From NCBI RefSeq assembly GCF_010119545.1, contig NZ_JAAEAA010000006.1:124001-188000 (forward strand): DNA of 64,000 nucleotides, in the 5' to 3' direction. The position numbers and the translations under genes are program-made. The notes below the pieces were generated by a model. The model saw only the letters and a program-made list of their open reading frames with translations. It was not told where the DNA came from and ran no database searches. This DNA comes from Pontibacter fetidus (GTDB lineage: Bacteria; Bacteroidota; Bacteroidia; Cytophagales; Hymenobacteraceae). This document shows positions 15,508 to 25,449 of the stretch, in pieces. The number at the start of each line of letters is the position of its first letter. Positions within the stretch are counted from its first letter, which is position 1.

Positions 15508-18500
15508 ATGGCATTCTTCCAGACCTCGGTCATTAACAAATACCTGAAAACACTTGATAAGGCAACTATAGCGGCGGCTTATGCCCGGTTTAAAAGCCAC
15601 TTCCATAACCCCGCCATACAGGAGAACATACGCAACAGCAAGGAAGAACAGTACCAGGGCGAGTTTCTGCTTGATTTGTTTGTGAATGTGCTGGGCTATA
15701 CCAAAAACCCCACGCCCAACTATAACCTGACCACCGAGCACAAAAACGTAAAGGACAGCAAGAAAGCCGACGGCGCCATACTGATAAACGATGCCGTAAA
15801 AGCGGTAATAGAACTGAAAGGCACCAACACTACCGACCTAAGCAAAATTGAAGACCAGGCTTTTGGCTACAAAAACAACCAGCCCGGCTGCGTGTATGTG
15901 GTTACGTCTAACTTCGAGAAGCTGCGGTTTTATGTGGATAATGCCGTAGAGCACCTGGAGTTTAACTTGTTTACGCTAACCGAAAAGGAATTTGCGCTTT
16001 TATACCTGTGCCTGGCCTATGAGAGTATTGCCAAGGGCACGCCCAAAAAGCTGAAAGACGAATCGGTGAGCCAGGAAGACGTAATTACCAAGCAACTATA
16101 CAAAGACTACTCGCTGTTTAAGCGCGAACTGCACCAGAGCCTGGTTAGCCTTAACCCGCAGTTTGAGCCGCTGGAGCTGTTTAAAAAATCGCAGAAGCTG
16201 CTGGATAGGTTCCTGTTCTTGTTTTTTGCCGAAGACCGCCAGCTGCTGCCGCCCAACTCGGTAAGGCTTATACTTAGCCAGTGGCGCACCCTGCAGGACC
16301 TTGACGTGGAAATACCGCTATACGACAGGTTTAAACTATACTTCGGCTACCTGAACACGGGCCATAAAGGCAAGCAGTACGATGTGTTTGCCTACAACGG
16401 CGGTTTGTTTAAAGCCGACGACATACTGGATAACATTATAGTTGACGACGAACTGCTGTACAAACACGCCCTGAAACTATCGGAGTATGATTTTGCCAGC
16501 GAAGTAGACGTAAACATATTGGGCCACATTTTTGAGAACTCCCTGAACGAGCTCGACGAGATAAAAGCCCAGCTGGACGGCCAGACCATAGACAAAGCCA
16601 GCACCAAGCGCAAAAAAGACGGCGTTTTTTATACTCCAAAGTATATCACCAAATACATAGTTGAGAACACCGTTGGCAAGCTGTGCGCCGAAAAGAAAGC
16701 CGAACTACAGCTGAACGACGAAGACTATAGCACCGACAAAAAACGCCAGCTTAAAACCCGCAAAGCCTTAGACGACAAACTGAAAGCCTACCGCGCGTGG
16801 CTGCTGCAACTTACCATCTGCGACCCTGCCTGCGGCTCGGGCGCGTTCCTGAACCAGGCCCTCGATTTTCTGATAACCGAACACCGCTACCTCGACGAAC
16901 TACAGACCAAACTGATGGGCTACTCTATAGTTTTGAGCGATGTAGAGAAAAGCATTTTAGAGAACAACCTGTTTGGCGTAGACCTGAACGAAGAAAGCGT
17001 AGAAATTGCCAAGCTCAGTTTATGGCTCCGCACGGCCCAGCCCAACCGCAAACTAAACGACCTGAACAACAACATTAAATGCGGCAACTCCCTGATAGAC
17101 GACCCTATAGTTGCCGGCGACAAAGCCTTTAACTGGCAACAGGCGTTTCCGCAGGTGTTTGAGAAAGGCGGCTTTGATGTGGTGATTGGTAATCCGCCGT
17201 ATGTACAGTCTCACTCACTAAGCGAGAAAGATAAAAGCTACATTTACGATAACTATAAGACCACTGAATATCAAATAAATACTTATGGCGTCTTTGTTGA
17301 AAAGTTCATAAATCTGCTGAAGTCAGATGCGCTGTATAGTTTGATTATTCCAAATTACTGGCTTTCTACAAAGTATGATAGATTGTTAAGAAGAGAAGTT
17401 TTTATTAACAACCATGCATTAGAAGTTGTCAATACTTATGAAGTATTTGAAAGCGCAACTGTTGATACACTTATACTTACTGGAAGAAAAATAAAATTAG
17501 ACTCTCATTCTACTCGTGTTTTGAGCATTTCAAGTTCTCACAAAACTATTGAAAACCGACTTAATGCTATAAATCTAAGTTTGTGGGACTTTGAAGATTT
17601 TAAAGTATTTTCAGAAAGAGATAATGATGTTCTGATATCTTTTTACACTGGATTTCAGTTAAAAGGAGAAAAAGCTTTAAAAGATTTTTTAGTTTTCAAA
17701 AAAGGAATGCAGCCTTACGAAGCAGGAAAAGGGACTCCTCCACAAACAAGGGAAATGATGAATAACAAAGTTTATCATTCCCTCACGAAACTCGACGATA
17801 CTTACTTTCCGTTGCTTGGAGCTAAGCACATTAAACGTTTCAATTTACAGAAGCCGGATGAATTTATTAAGTATGGCAAAAATTTGGCTGCACCAAGAAA
17901 ACCAGAAATATTTCAGGGAGATAGAATTCTGATTAACCGTATACTTTCAAACCAAAAGATTGACGGCGTCCTTGTTTCAGAAACTTTTATAAACAATACT
18001 GATGTATTTAACTTGATACCTAAGTCAGATAGTATAATTGATATCAGAGTGCTCTATCTAATAATTGTATCAGGTCTTTGTGCTTCATACTTCAAAAGCT
18101 CAAACATCAATCTTAACAGAGCAGCTTATCCAAAGATAAACGTCAATACATTAGAAAACTTTCCAGTTCCAGCAATCTCCCCAGAAGCCCAACAACCCTT
18201 CATTGAAAAAGCAGACGCGATGCTTTCGTTAAATGAAGAACTACAAACTATAAATCAGAAGTTTCAGCGCACACTGGGCCGTAAATTTGGGTTAACCGAG
18301 CTGCCAAAAAAACTACAGGAGTGGTACCTGCTCTCGTATGGCGACTTTATAAAAGAGCTGGCCAAAAAGAAAGTAAAACTAAGCCTTTCGGACGAAGCCA
18401 AGTGGGAAGATTACTTTACCCAGGAAGCCGAAAAAGCCCTGGCCCTAAAAACCAACATAGCCACCACCGACGCCGAAATAGACCAGCTGGTGTACCAACT

Positions 18501-18570
18501 ATACAACCTCACCGACGAAGAAATAGCTATAGTGGAAGGCAAAGAAGTGTTGGCAACCGCCGAACTATAA
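15508..18570 (+). CDS. Single-chain restriction-modification enzyme (Eco57I-type, type IIG)
   Basis: A 1020-residue fusion that should both cut and methylate DNA. The N-terminal part has a nuclease-like core with ADGAILI then IELKG (about residues 88-112). Adenine N6-methyltransferase motifs follow: motif I DPACGSGAFL from residue 439 and motif IV NPPY at 562-565. The C-terminal third is a TaqI-like target-recognition region (GDRILINRI). From about 17206 to 18180 the DNA becomes visibly AT-rich, then returns to normal, so the recognition region was probably exchanged. The gene begins seven bases after an inverted-repeat arm. No separate methyltransferase or specificity gene is nearby. Confidence 0.9.
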   Translation: MAFFQTSVINKYLKTLDKATIAAAYARFKSHFHNPAIQENIRNSKEEQYQGEFLLDLFVNVLGYTKNPTPNYNLTTEHKNVKDSKKADGAILINDAVKAVIELKGTNTTDLSKIEDQAFGYKNNQPGCVYVVTSNFEKLRFYVDNAVEHLEFNLFTLTEKEFALLYLCLAYESIAKGTPKKLKDESVSQEDVITKQLYKDYSLFKRELHQSLVSLNPQFEPLELFKKSQKLLDRFLFLFFAEDRQLLPPNSVRLILSQWRTLQDLDVEIPLYDRFKLYFGYLNTGHKGKQYDVFAYNGGLFKADDILDNIIVDDELLYKHALKLSEYDFASEVDVNILGHIFENSLNELDEIKAQLDGQTIDKASTKRKKDGVFYTPKYITKYIVENTVGKLCAEKKAELQLNDEDYSTDKKRQLKTRKALDDKLKAYRAWLLQLTICDPACGSGAFLNQALDFLITEHRYLDELQTKLMGYSIVLSDVEKSILENNLFGVDLNEESVEIAKLSLWLRTAQPNRKLNDLNNNIKCGNSLIDDPIVAGDKAFNWQQAFPQVFEKGGFDVVIGNPPYVQSHSLSEKDKSYIYDNYKTTEYQINTYGVFVEKFINLLKSDALYSLIIPNYWLSTKYDRLLRREVFINNHALEVVNTYEVFESATVDTLILTGRKIKLDSHSTRVLSISSSHKTIENRLNAINLSLWDFEDFKVFSERDNDVLISFYTGFQLKGEKALKDFLVFKKGMQPYEAGKGTPPQTREMMNNKVYHSLTKLDDTYFPLLGAKHIKRFNLQKPDEFIKYGKNLAAPRKPEIFQGDRILINRILSNQKIDGVLVSETFINNTDVFNLIPKSDSIIDIRVLYLIIVSGLCASYFKSSNINLNRAAYPKINVNTLENFPVPAISPEAQQPFIEKADAMLSLNEELQTINQKFQRTLGRKFGLTELPKKLQEWYLLSYGDFIKELAKKKVKLSLSDEAKWEDYFTQEAEKALALKTNIATTDAEIDQLVYQLYNLTDEEIAIVEGKEVLATAEL

Positions 18571-18586
18571 AAGACCTCCCGACTCC

Positions 18587-18691
18587 AAAGACCTCACAGC
18601 GTTTAGAAAACCTGTGAGCGTCTGCACCCTGCGACGGTTGCTTCGTAGCTGCCAAGACGCTCACAGGTCTGGAAGACGCTGTGAGGTCTTT
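18587..18691. repeat. Long stem-loop repeat downstream of the restriction-modification gene
   Basis: AAAGACCTCACAGCGT at 18587-18602 pairs with ACGCTGTGAGGTCTTT at 18676-18691. A second, inner stem pairs ACCTGTGAGCGTCT (18610-18623) with AGACGCTCACAGGT (18655-18668). The sequence looks like a dispersed intergenic repeat, not a gene. Confidence 0.75.
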
Positions 18692-18705
18692 TGATCACGC
18701 TAAAC

Positions 18706-18742
18706 CAAAAGAGCAGCCCTAATCAGCTGCTCTTTTGTTATA
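18706..18742. terminator. Bidirectional terminator between convergent genes
   Basis: CAAAAGAGCAGC (18706-18717) pairs with GCTGCTCTTTTG (18726-18737). A- and T-runs at both sides let it stop the restriction-modification transcript from the left and the ABM-domain gene from the right. Confidence 0.8.
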
Positions 18743-18755
18743 CTTAAACTATAGT

Positions 18756-19052
18756 TTACCCGCAAACATGCTCCAGAAACCTGACCTTGGTGCTGCCGGG
18801 CACTAACTTCAAACCTTTCGGGATGCCATGGTGCGAGTCTTTGTAGTGGTTGGCAAACCATACTTTGTAGCTTTCTTCGTCAGTCCAGTAGGTCATCAGC
18901 CAGATCTCGTTTTCGTTTTCCTGCGGGTACATTACTTCCAGCTTCAAAAAACCTTTCTCTGTATCTACCATGTGCGGGCGGTTCTTAAAAGCTTGTCTCA
19001 CTTCGGCGGCCATATCGTTGGCAATGGTAAACGTACTCAGGGCTATAAACAT
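18756..19052 (-). CDS. ABM-domain monooxygenase (IsdG/HmoA-like)
   Basis: A 98-residue single-domain protein of the antibiotic biosynthesis monooxygenase fold. The pattern of an N-terminal strand (MFIALSTFTI), the GFLKLEVM strand and WLMTYWTDEESYKVW helix is that of heme-degrading IsdG/HmoA relatives. Several His residues near residues 69-76 could bind a ligand, but heme use is an inference. It is a monocistronic gene facing the restriction-modification gene. The upstream region, 19053-19571, is filled with repeats. Confidence 0.82.
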   Translation of the reverse strand: MFIALSTFTIANDMAAEVRQAFKNRPHMVDTEKGFLKLEVMYPQENENEIWLMTYWTDEESYKVWFANHYKDSHHGIPKGLKLVPGSTKVRFLEHVCG

Positions 19053-19571
19053 ATTCTATTTTTTAACAGCTGATGACGGTGCAAACAGCCGTAGTTTGAA
19101 GGTGTAAATTCTTTAAAATTAAAGAAAATAAGCCAAAACACGAATTATAGTTGGGGAGGAATTTACCTCACCCTAACCCTCTCCTAAAAACAGGAGAGGG
19201 AATTTATGCTATAGTTATATTTGCTACTATAGTTTTTGCTCTCGCTCGCGTCCCGCGAGTGTGTGATACCTGCGGACTCTGGCCGCTTAAAACTGTGCCT
19301 GAGGCACAAGTGGCGGGACGCCACTAAATAGCCCACACTCGCCAGAGGCGAGCGAGGGCGTTCTTTTATATGATTTCCTCAGAATGAAACAACCCTGCCC
19401 CTCCTGGGAGTGCATTTTCTGACTCTCTCTTTTGTCATCCTGTAAGGATCTTGTTGGAAGTAGCATAGGCTTAACTTCCCTTAAACCAGGACTCTTTACA
19501 GAATGACAGGGTTAAAAAATTCTTTCCATAGTTACCCCCTCCTGTTTTCAGGAGGGGCCAGAGGGAGGTAA
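19053..19571. other. Repeat-rich intergenic region
   Basis: No gene is visible. It contains paired CCCTCTCC/GGAGAGGG hairpins near 19170-19200 and 19545-19570, a large GC-rich palindromic element at 19239-19359, two CTATAGTT words near 19209-19235, and a GTCATCCTGTAAGGATCTTG-type repeat with its partner GAATGACAGG at about 19434-19511. Confidence 0.7.
19239..19359. repeat. GC-rich palindromic repeat, copy A
   Basis: Outer arms CTCGCTCGCGTCCCGCGAGT and a matching inverted end (GCGAGCGAGGGC-type) enclose the conserved inner blocks GCGGACTCTGGCCGC and AAGTGGCGGGACGCCACT. Copies B (24289-24440) and C (56055-56179) share the same order of blocks. Confidence 0.8.
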
Positions 19572-22500
19572 TTACGCTAAGCTCAGCACCAGGTCATCGG
19601 TATTTACCAGCGAGCCCTCAGGTAAGTGTATTGCCGAGATAGTGGTATCGGCTGTGGCTGTTATAGTTGTCTCCATTTTCATGGCTTCAATAATAAACAA
19701 CGGCGTGTTCTTTTTAACCGGCTTTTCTTTTTCCACCAGTATTTTCGAAAGCAGGCCTTGCAACGGCGCACCAATCTGTTTTGGGTTGGCTTTGTCTACT
19801 TTCTGGTGCTGCACCTTCTCCACCTTCACCGATTTGTCGCGCACCTCAATGTTACGCGTCTGGCCATTCAGTTTAAAGAACACCGTGCGCATGCCATCCT
19901 CATCTACCGGCCCCAACGACTGGTATTTTATAACGATAGATTTACCACGGGCAATATCGATAATGGCTTCTTCGCCGGGCTGCAGCCCGTAAAAGAACAA
20001 GCGGGTCGGTATTTGTGCCACTTCGCCGTACTGCTCCAGGTGCTGGTGGTAGCCTTCGTATACTTTCGGGTATAGCTGGTGGCTCAGGAAATCGGTATAC
20101 TTTGTCTGTTCACCAAACTTCTTCTGGAATTCCGCAAATTCACCTTCCAGGTCTATAGGTGCCAGGTGCTCGTTTGGTCGGTCGGTAAAGGGCTTGGTAT
20201 CTTTCAGGATGATCTTCTGCAGCTTTTTAGGGAAACCACCCACCGGCTGGCCCAGCTCTCCTTTAAAGAACGACTGCACCGATTCCGGGAACGAGATCTC
20301 TTCGCCGCGCTCCAGCACATCTACCGTGGTCAGGTTGTTGGCCACTAAGTATAGCGCCATATCCCCTACTACTTTAGAGCTTGGCGTTACTTTTACCAGG
20401 TCTCCAAACAGGGCATTTACATCGGCATAAGTCTCTTTTATAGTTTCCCATTTATCCCCCAAACCAAGCGCATTGGCCTGCGGGCGCAGGTTAGAGTACT
20501 GCCCGCCCGGAATTTCGTGGTGATATACTTCTGCCGTACCAGCTTTCAGACCAGACTCGAACGGATAGTAATATTCGCGCACGGTTTCCCAGTAATTGGA
20601 GTGGCGGTTCAGGCTTTGCTGGTCAAACTCGCGGTGGCGCTCCTGGTAACGCATGGCCTCTACCATACTGTTAAAGTTAGGCTGCGACGTTAACCCAGAC
20701 ATAGAACCCAGCGCCACATCCACCACATTCACACCAGCCTCAATAGCCTTTAAATAAGTGGCCGCTTGTATAGATGACGTATCGTGTGTGTGCAGGTGTA
20801 TCGGCAGTTTTACGGTGTCGCGCAGGGCTTCTACCAGCAGTTTGGCAGCATACGGTTTCAGCAGGCCGGCCATGTCTTTTATAGCCAGTATGTGCGCACC
20901 GCTGTCTTCTATCTGCCTGGCCATTTGCAGGTAATACTCCAGTGTATATTTTGTTTTGGATGGGTCCAGGATATCGCCGGTATAACACATCGACACTTCG
21001 GCCAGGCCGCCGGTGCGTTTGCGTACAAAGTCAATGCACGGCTCCATACTCTTCATCCAGTTCAGGGAGTCAAAAATACGGAATACATCCACCCCCGTCT
21101 CCCACGATTTCTCAACAAATGACTCGATCAGGTTATCCGGGTAAGCCTTGTACCCTACCCCGTTCGAGCCCCGGATCAGCATCTGCAATAAAATGTTCGG
21201 TACCGCTTTTCGTATCTGGGCAAGTCTGTCCCAGGGGTCTTCGTGCAGAAAGCGCAGGCAAACGTCGAATGTCGCACCGCCCCACACTTCCATACTAAAG
21301 GTCTGCGGATGATCTTTGGCAAATGCTTCGGCCACTTTCATCATATCAAAGGTACGCATGCGCGTCGCCAGCAACGACTGGTGTGCATCCCGGAACGTAC
21401 AATCGGTATAGTGTATCTGCGGATCGTTGCGGAGCCATTTCGAAAATTCGTCAGGACCCAGCTGGGTTAACAGATCTTTGGTGCCGGGCTGGTATTCTTT
21501 GTTCAGGTTAAAGCCGTGGTAATCCGGTTTGGTAAGCACACGGTCTTTGTCAACTTTCTTAACATCCGGGTTGCCGTTAACTATAGTTTCAGCTAAAAAA
21601 CCAAGCATTTTAGTGGCCCTGTCTTTCGGCTTTTTAAAGATAAACAGTTCCGGGTGGTTCTTTACAAAATCTACCGTAGCATCGCCGGAAATAAACTCCG
21701 GATGGTTGATGATGTTTTGCAGGAACGGGATATTATGCTTCACTCCTCGGATTCGGAACTCATCCAGGGTACGCGACATTTTCATGGCCGCATGTTTCAG
21801 GGTTGGTGCCTGCGCCGATACTTTAACCAGCAGCGAATCGAAGAACGGGCTTACTTTGGCGCCCTGGTACACACTGCCCTGGTCCAGGCGAATACCGAAA
21901 CCACCGGCGCTACGGTACGCTATAATGGTACCATAGTCTGGTTTAAAATCCTGCTCCGGGTCTTCGGTGGTAATACGGCACTGAATGGCCACGCCGTTTG
22001 CACGTACGCTATGGTTTGGCCCTAACAGTACTTCTTCGTGGTCTAAGCGGTAACCGTCGGCAATAAATATCTGGGTTTTGATCAGGTCGATGCCTGTGAT
22101 CATTTCGGTTACGGTATGCTCTACCTGGATGCGCGGGTTAACCTCGATAAAGTAGATGTTGTTGGTGTGCGGCTCCACCAAAAACTCCACGGTGCCTACG
22201 TTGTTATAGTTAACCGCCGAGCAGATCTTGATAGCATAATCGTATAGTTTCTGTCTGGTCGGTTCATCTAAACTAATAGCCGGAGCCACTTCTACTACCT
22301 TCTGGAAACGGCGCTGCACCGAGCAGTCGCGCTCAAAAAGGTGCGTAATGTTGCCGTGGTTGTCAGCTACAATCTGTACCTCAATATGCTTCGGGTTCTC
22401 TACATATTTTTCCAGGAAAAGTGTGTCGTCTCCAAATGCTTTCAGGGCTTCGTTCTTCGCTTCAAAAAAGCCTTTCTCCAGTTGCTCATCATCCCGGATA

Positions 22501-23015
22501 ACGCGCATACCACGTCCGCCACCACCGGCAGCTGCTTTCAGCATAAGCGGGTACCCAATGCGGTGCGCTTCCTCTAATGCCGTATCATAGGTATTCAGAT
22601 CGAGGGTATTGCTTTGGATAATAGGCACCTCGCAGCTCAGGGCTACCTTTTTAGCCGCAATCTTATCGCCCAGCGAGGCCATTACTTTCGGTTTCGGACC
22701 TATAAAAATGATCCCGTTATCGGCGCAGCGCTGCGAGAAATGCTGGTTCTCTGACAAGAAACCATAACCCGGGTGAATGGCATCTACACCGTTCTCTTTG
22801 GCAATTTTAATAATAGCATCAATGTCCAGGTATGGCTGTAGCGGCTGATTGTCTTTGCCAACCTGGTAGGCTTCGTCGGCTTTGTAGCGGTGCAGCGAGT
22901 AACGGTCTTCGTAAGTATAGATGGCTACCGTTTTTATACCTAATTCGGTGCAGGCACGCAACACACGTATGGCAATCTCGCCACGATTGGCAACAAGTAC
23001 TTTTTTTATGTTCAT
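19572..23015 (-). CDS. pyc: Pyruvate carboxylase
   Basis: A single-chain, biotin-dependent enzyme of 1147 residues that makes oxaloacetate from pyruvate, feeding the TCA cycle. The order is biotin carboxylase (about 1-450, with KAAAGGGGRGMR and the EVNPRIQVEHTVTE block), carboxyltransferase (about 530-830, with FRDAHQSLLATRMRT) and a C-terminal biotinyl domain with EAMKMET carrying the biotin lysine. The start at 23015 (MNIKKVLVANRGEIA) is chosen over the frame's first ATG at 23195, because the extra 60 residues have no family counterpart. It is monocistronic. Confidence 0.96.
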   Translation of the reverse strand: MNIKKVLVANRGEIAIRVLRACTELGIKTVAIYTYEDRYSLHRYKADEAYQVGKDNQPLQPYLDIDAIIKIAKENGVDAIHPGYGFLSENQHFSQRCADNGIIFIGPKPKVMASLGDKIAAKKVALSCEVPIIQSNTLDLNTYDTALEEAHRIGYPLMLKAAAGGGGRGMRVIRDDEQLEKGFFEAKNEALKAFGDDTLFLEKYVENPKHIEVQIVADNHGNITHLFERDCSVQRRFQKVVEVAPAISLDEPTRQKLYDYAIKICSAVNYNNVGTVEFLVEPHTNNIYFIEVNPRIQVEHTVTEMITGIDLIKTQIFIADGYRLDHEEVLLGPNHSVRANGVAIQCRITTEDPEQDFKPDYGTIIAYRSAGGFGIRLDQGSVYQGAKVSPFFDSLLVKVSAQAPTLKHAAMKMSRTLDEFRIRGVKHNIPFLQNIINHPEFISGDATVDFVKNHPELFIFKKPKDRATKMLGFLAETIVNGNPDVKKVDKDRVLTKPDYHGFNLNKEYQPGTKDLLTQLGPDEFSKWLRNDPQIHYTDCTFRDAHQSLLATRMRTFDMMKVAEAFAKDHPQTFSMEVWGGATFDVCLRFLHEDPWDRLAQIRKAVPNILLQMLIRGSNGVGYKAYPDNLIESFVEKSWETGVDVFRIFDSLNWMKSMEPCIDFVRKRTGGLAEVSMCYTGDILDPSKTKYTLEYYLQMARQIEDSGAHILAIKDMAGLLKPYAAKLLVEALRDTVKLPIHLHTHDTSSIQAATYLKAIEAGVNVVDVALGSMSGLTSQPNFNSMVEAMRYQERHREFDQQSLNRHSNYWETVREYYYPFESGLKAGTAEVYHHEIPGGQYSNLRPQANALGLGDKWETIKETYADVNALFGDLVKVTPSSKVVGDMALYLVANNLTTVDVLERGEEISFPESVQSFFKGELGQPVGGFPKKLQKIILKDTKPFTDRPNEHLAPIDLEGEFAEFQKKFGEQTKYTDFLSHQLYPKVYEGYHQHLEQYGEVAQIPTRLFFYGLQPGEEAIIDIARGKSIVIKYQSLGPVDEDGMRTVFFKLNGQTRNIEVRDKSVKVEKVQHQKVDKANPKQIGAPLQGLLSKILVEKEKPVKKNTPLFIIEAMKMETTITATADTTISAIHLPEGSLVNTDDLVLSLA

Positions 23016-23333
23016 ATAAGGTGAGATGAATGTAAAAGTATTTACAGGTGTTTGGATGCTCCCCTTCCGGCAGCACGGTTTATCAATTAAACTTAACTGG
23101 TGATTTCTGAACCTGAAACGAGGGCAAAGCACTAACTTTATTGCCCGTTCAGCACCCGTTAATACAGGATTTTTATAGATAAGGTTATAATTCAATTTGC
23201 ACTATATTTTGGAATTATAAGTAGAGGCAACACTGCCTTATAACCAAGCAGTTACAATGGTATTGCCAGTTTTATATTCAGGATAAACTATAAACGATAC
23301 CCGATTTTGTACAGTGTTCCGTATCTTTAACCC
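23016..23333. other. Divergent promoter region of pyc and the DUF2279 gene
   Basis: About 318 bases with no gene. An open frame on the minus strand is just the untranslated extension of pyc. A TATCTTTA word at about 23320-23327 may be the -7 element for the plus-strand gene. Nothing else is recognisable. Confidence 0.5.
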
Positions 23334-24242
23334 ATGCTGAAACAACTGGCTACTTTTCTGCTGCTATTTTGCCTGCTCTTGCAACTCACCACTGCACAAG
23401 CTACAACTATCGCCACCCCGGATTCCGGACAGGTTAACAGGCAGAAGTTACTGGTATTAGGTGCTGGCTTTACGGTTGGCTACACGGCTATGCTGGTTGG
23501 GTTAAACAAGGCCTGGTATGCAGAGCAGGAACGCACCGGTTTCCACTTCTTTAACGATAACCAACAATGGCGACAAGTAGATAAGGCCGGGCATTTCTGG
23601 GGAGCTTTTCACCAGAGCCGCGCCGGCATTGACATGCTGCGCTGGGCCGGCGTACCGGATAAAAAAGCTATAGTTTATGGAGGCTTGTTAGGTGTAGTGT
23701 TACAAACACCTGTAGAAATTTTTGACGGTTACCAGAAAGACTATGGCGCATCGGTTGGAGATTTGGTGGCAAATACCGCCGGCTCTGCAGCTATAGTTGC
23801 GCAGGAACTGGCCTGGCGCGAGGTAAGAATTATGCCCAAGTATAGTTTCCATAAAACCCGCTACGCAGCAGAACGGCCAAACGTGCTTGGCAAAAGCTTA
23901 GCCGAACAGGCACTGAAAGATTATAACGGTCAAACCTATTGGTTATCGGTAAATGTAGGCGATTTTCTGCCAGAGCAAAGCAGGTACCCGAAGTGGTTAA
24001 GTATAGCGGTAGGTTACGGTGCCGAAGAAGTTGTTTTTAATCATGAGCCGACAAACTATAGTTCTGGTTTTGATGCGCACCGGCAATACTATTTAAGCCC
24101 TGACCTGAACCTGCTGCACTTTAAAGGCCGCAGCAAATTTCTGAATACAGCCTTGTATGTGCTAAGTATAGTTAAAGTACCTGCCCCTGCGCTGGAATAT
24201 AACCGAAAGGATGGCTTTAAATTTCATGCGCTATACTTCTAA
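23334..24242 (+). CDS. DUF2279-family exported protein
   Basis: A 302-residue protein with an N-terminal signal peptide (LLLFCLLLQLTTAQA). It resembles the DUF2279/YfiM group. Features typical of it are DKAGHFWGAFHQSRAG (about residues 82-97), the Gly-rich YGGLLGVVLQTPVEIFDGY segment and a DLVANTAG block. Its function is unknown; the pattern suggests an envelope-located protein with some membrane-buried segments. The C-terminal half (SVNVGDFLP onwards) may form a beta structure. It stands alone, with a repeat element after it. Confidence 0.75.
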   Translation: MLKQLATFLLLFCLLLQLTTAQATTIATPDSGQVNRQKLLVLGAGFTVGYTAMLVGLNKAWYAEQERTGFHFFNDNQQWRQVDKAGHFWGAFHQSRAGIDMLRWAGVPDKKAIVYGGLLGVVLQTPVEIFDGYQKDYGASVGDLVANTAGSAAIVAQELAWREVRIMPKYSFHKTRYAAERPNVLGKSLAEQALKDYNGQTYWLSVNVGDFLPEQSRYPKWLSIAVGYGAEEVVFNHEPTNYSSGFDAHRQYYLSPDLNLLHFKGRSKFLNTALYVLSIVKVPAPALEYNRKDGFKFHALYF

Positions 24243-24288
24243 AGCTATCGTATCTTTGCTATAGTTGGCGGGTAAGGCTGAAGCCCAT

Positions 24289-24440
24289 GCCCTCGCTCGC
24301 GTCCCGCGATTGTGAGTTAACAGCGGACTCAGGCCGCATTAAACTATAGTTTATAGTTTTAACTATAGTAACACCCGTATTTTGACGTGGCGGGACGCCA
24401 CAAAATACCTCACATCCCGAAAGCGTTCGGGACGAGGGCA
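24289..24440. repeat. GC-rich palindromic repeat, copy B
   Basis: Same block order as copies A and C (CCTCGCTCGCGTCCCGCGA, GCGGACTC-GGCCGC, GTGGCGGGACGCCAC). The centre is enlarged by a run of AACTATAG/CTATAGTT words at about 24341-24369, and the right arm has diverged to CCCGAAAGCGTTCGGGACGA. It ends 31 bases before the next start codon. Confidence 0.8.
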
Positions 24441-24470
24441 TAATTTAACAAATAACAAATAACTGAAACT

Positions 24471-25424
24471 ATGAACGTAGGAGACCGCGTGCGACTGATG
24501 TCTGGTCGTGAGGAAGGAATTATAACCAGGATACTGGACAACAATATAGTAGAAGTGGCAATCGATAACGACTTTACCATTCCGGTGTCGCGCCGCGAAG
24601 TTGTGGTAATTGCCGCCGAAGAAAACAAGTACATGCGCTCTGATGACGTTATTGAAGCGCCAACACGCAAACAGCCACCTGCGCCAGTGCTAGCCGAAAA
24701 AGGCATTTATCTGGCCATGGTACACCAATCGGAAGAATTGCTGGCGGCAACTATAGTTAACAACACCGATTACGATATACTGTTTACTACCGGCGAAGAG
24801 CGCAACAACCAATACCGTGGCCTGCAAAACGACAAACTTGCCCCCAAAGCAACGCGTGTCATCTCCCATTATCACCTGAAAGATTTTGAAAAGTGGCCGG
24901 GTTTGGTTGTACAGTTTCTGCAACACCGCAATGGCGCTCCGGCTTTATTCGAGCCAGTTACGAAACGTGTGCAGTTCAGGGCTAACTCTTTTTATAAAAG
25001 CAAGAAAACGGCACCAGTCATCAACAAAGAAGCTTACCTATTCCAGTTAGATACCAAGCCTACAACTATAGACACCAGCAAATTACAGGAACAACTAGCT
25101 GAAACAGCGGAACAGAAAGAAACCAACTATAAGCTTCAGGCCCCTGATCATGAAATAGATCTGCACATAGAAAAACTGACTGAAGACCACGCCGGCATGA
25201 GCAACAGTGCCATGCTGAAACTACAGTTAGAGACTTTTCAGGATGCGTTGGACCGTGCCATGGCCGCCAACATGCACGAGATCGTTTTCATACACGGGGC
25301 AGGCAACGGTGTACTTCGCAAAGAGATACAGAAAATACTGAGCCGCACACCTGGCATTAAGTTCTTTGAAGACGCCAAAAAAGAGAAATTCGGTTACGGC
25401 GCTACCTTAGTAAGGTTGAAGTAA
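24471..25424 (+). CDS. DUF2027 and Smr-domain protein
   Basis: A 317-residue protein of Bacteroidota. The N-terminal about 160 residues include the KOW-like start (VGDRVRLMSGREEGIITRI) and a beta-rich DUF2027 domain. The C-terminal 85 residues are an Smr domain with DLHIEKL and HGAGNGVLRKEIQ, as in the C-terminus of MutS2. Smr domains often cleave nucleic acids. The HGAGNG form of the usual HGxGxG motif is intact. Its cell role is unknown. It is followed by tandem repeats and then rnpB. Confidence 0.87.
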   Translation: MNVGDRVRLMSGREEGIITRILDNNIVEVAIDNDFTIPVSRREVVVIAAEENKYMRSDDVIEAPTRKQPPAPVLAEKGIYLAMVHQSEELLAATIVNNTDYDILFTTGEERNNQYRGLQNDKLAPKATRVISHYHLKDFEKWPGLVVQFLQHRNGAPALFEPVTKRVQFRANSFYKSKKTAPVINKEAYLFQLDTKPTTIDTSKLQEQLAETAEQKETNYKLQAPDHEIDLHIEKLTEDHAGMSNSAMLKLQLETFQDALDRAMAANMHEIVFIHGAGNGVLRKEIQKILSRTPGIKFFEDAKKEKFGYGATLVRLK

Positions 25425-25449
25425 GAGGTTTGGAGTTAGAGAGGGATGA

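Noticed and set aside
23016..23195. 60-residue N-terminal extension of pyruvate carboxylase
   Set aside because: The family starts at the MNIKKVLVANRGEIA block; the extension is untranslated leader.
24259..24441. 60-residue frame over the GC-rich palindrome copy B
   Set aside because: It translates the repeat element and has no family or coding bias.
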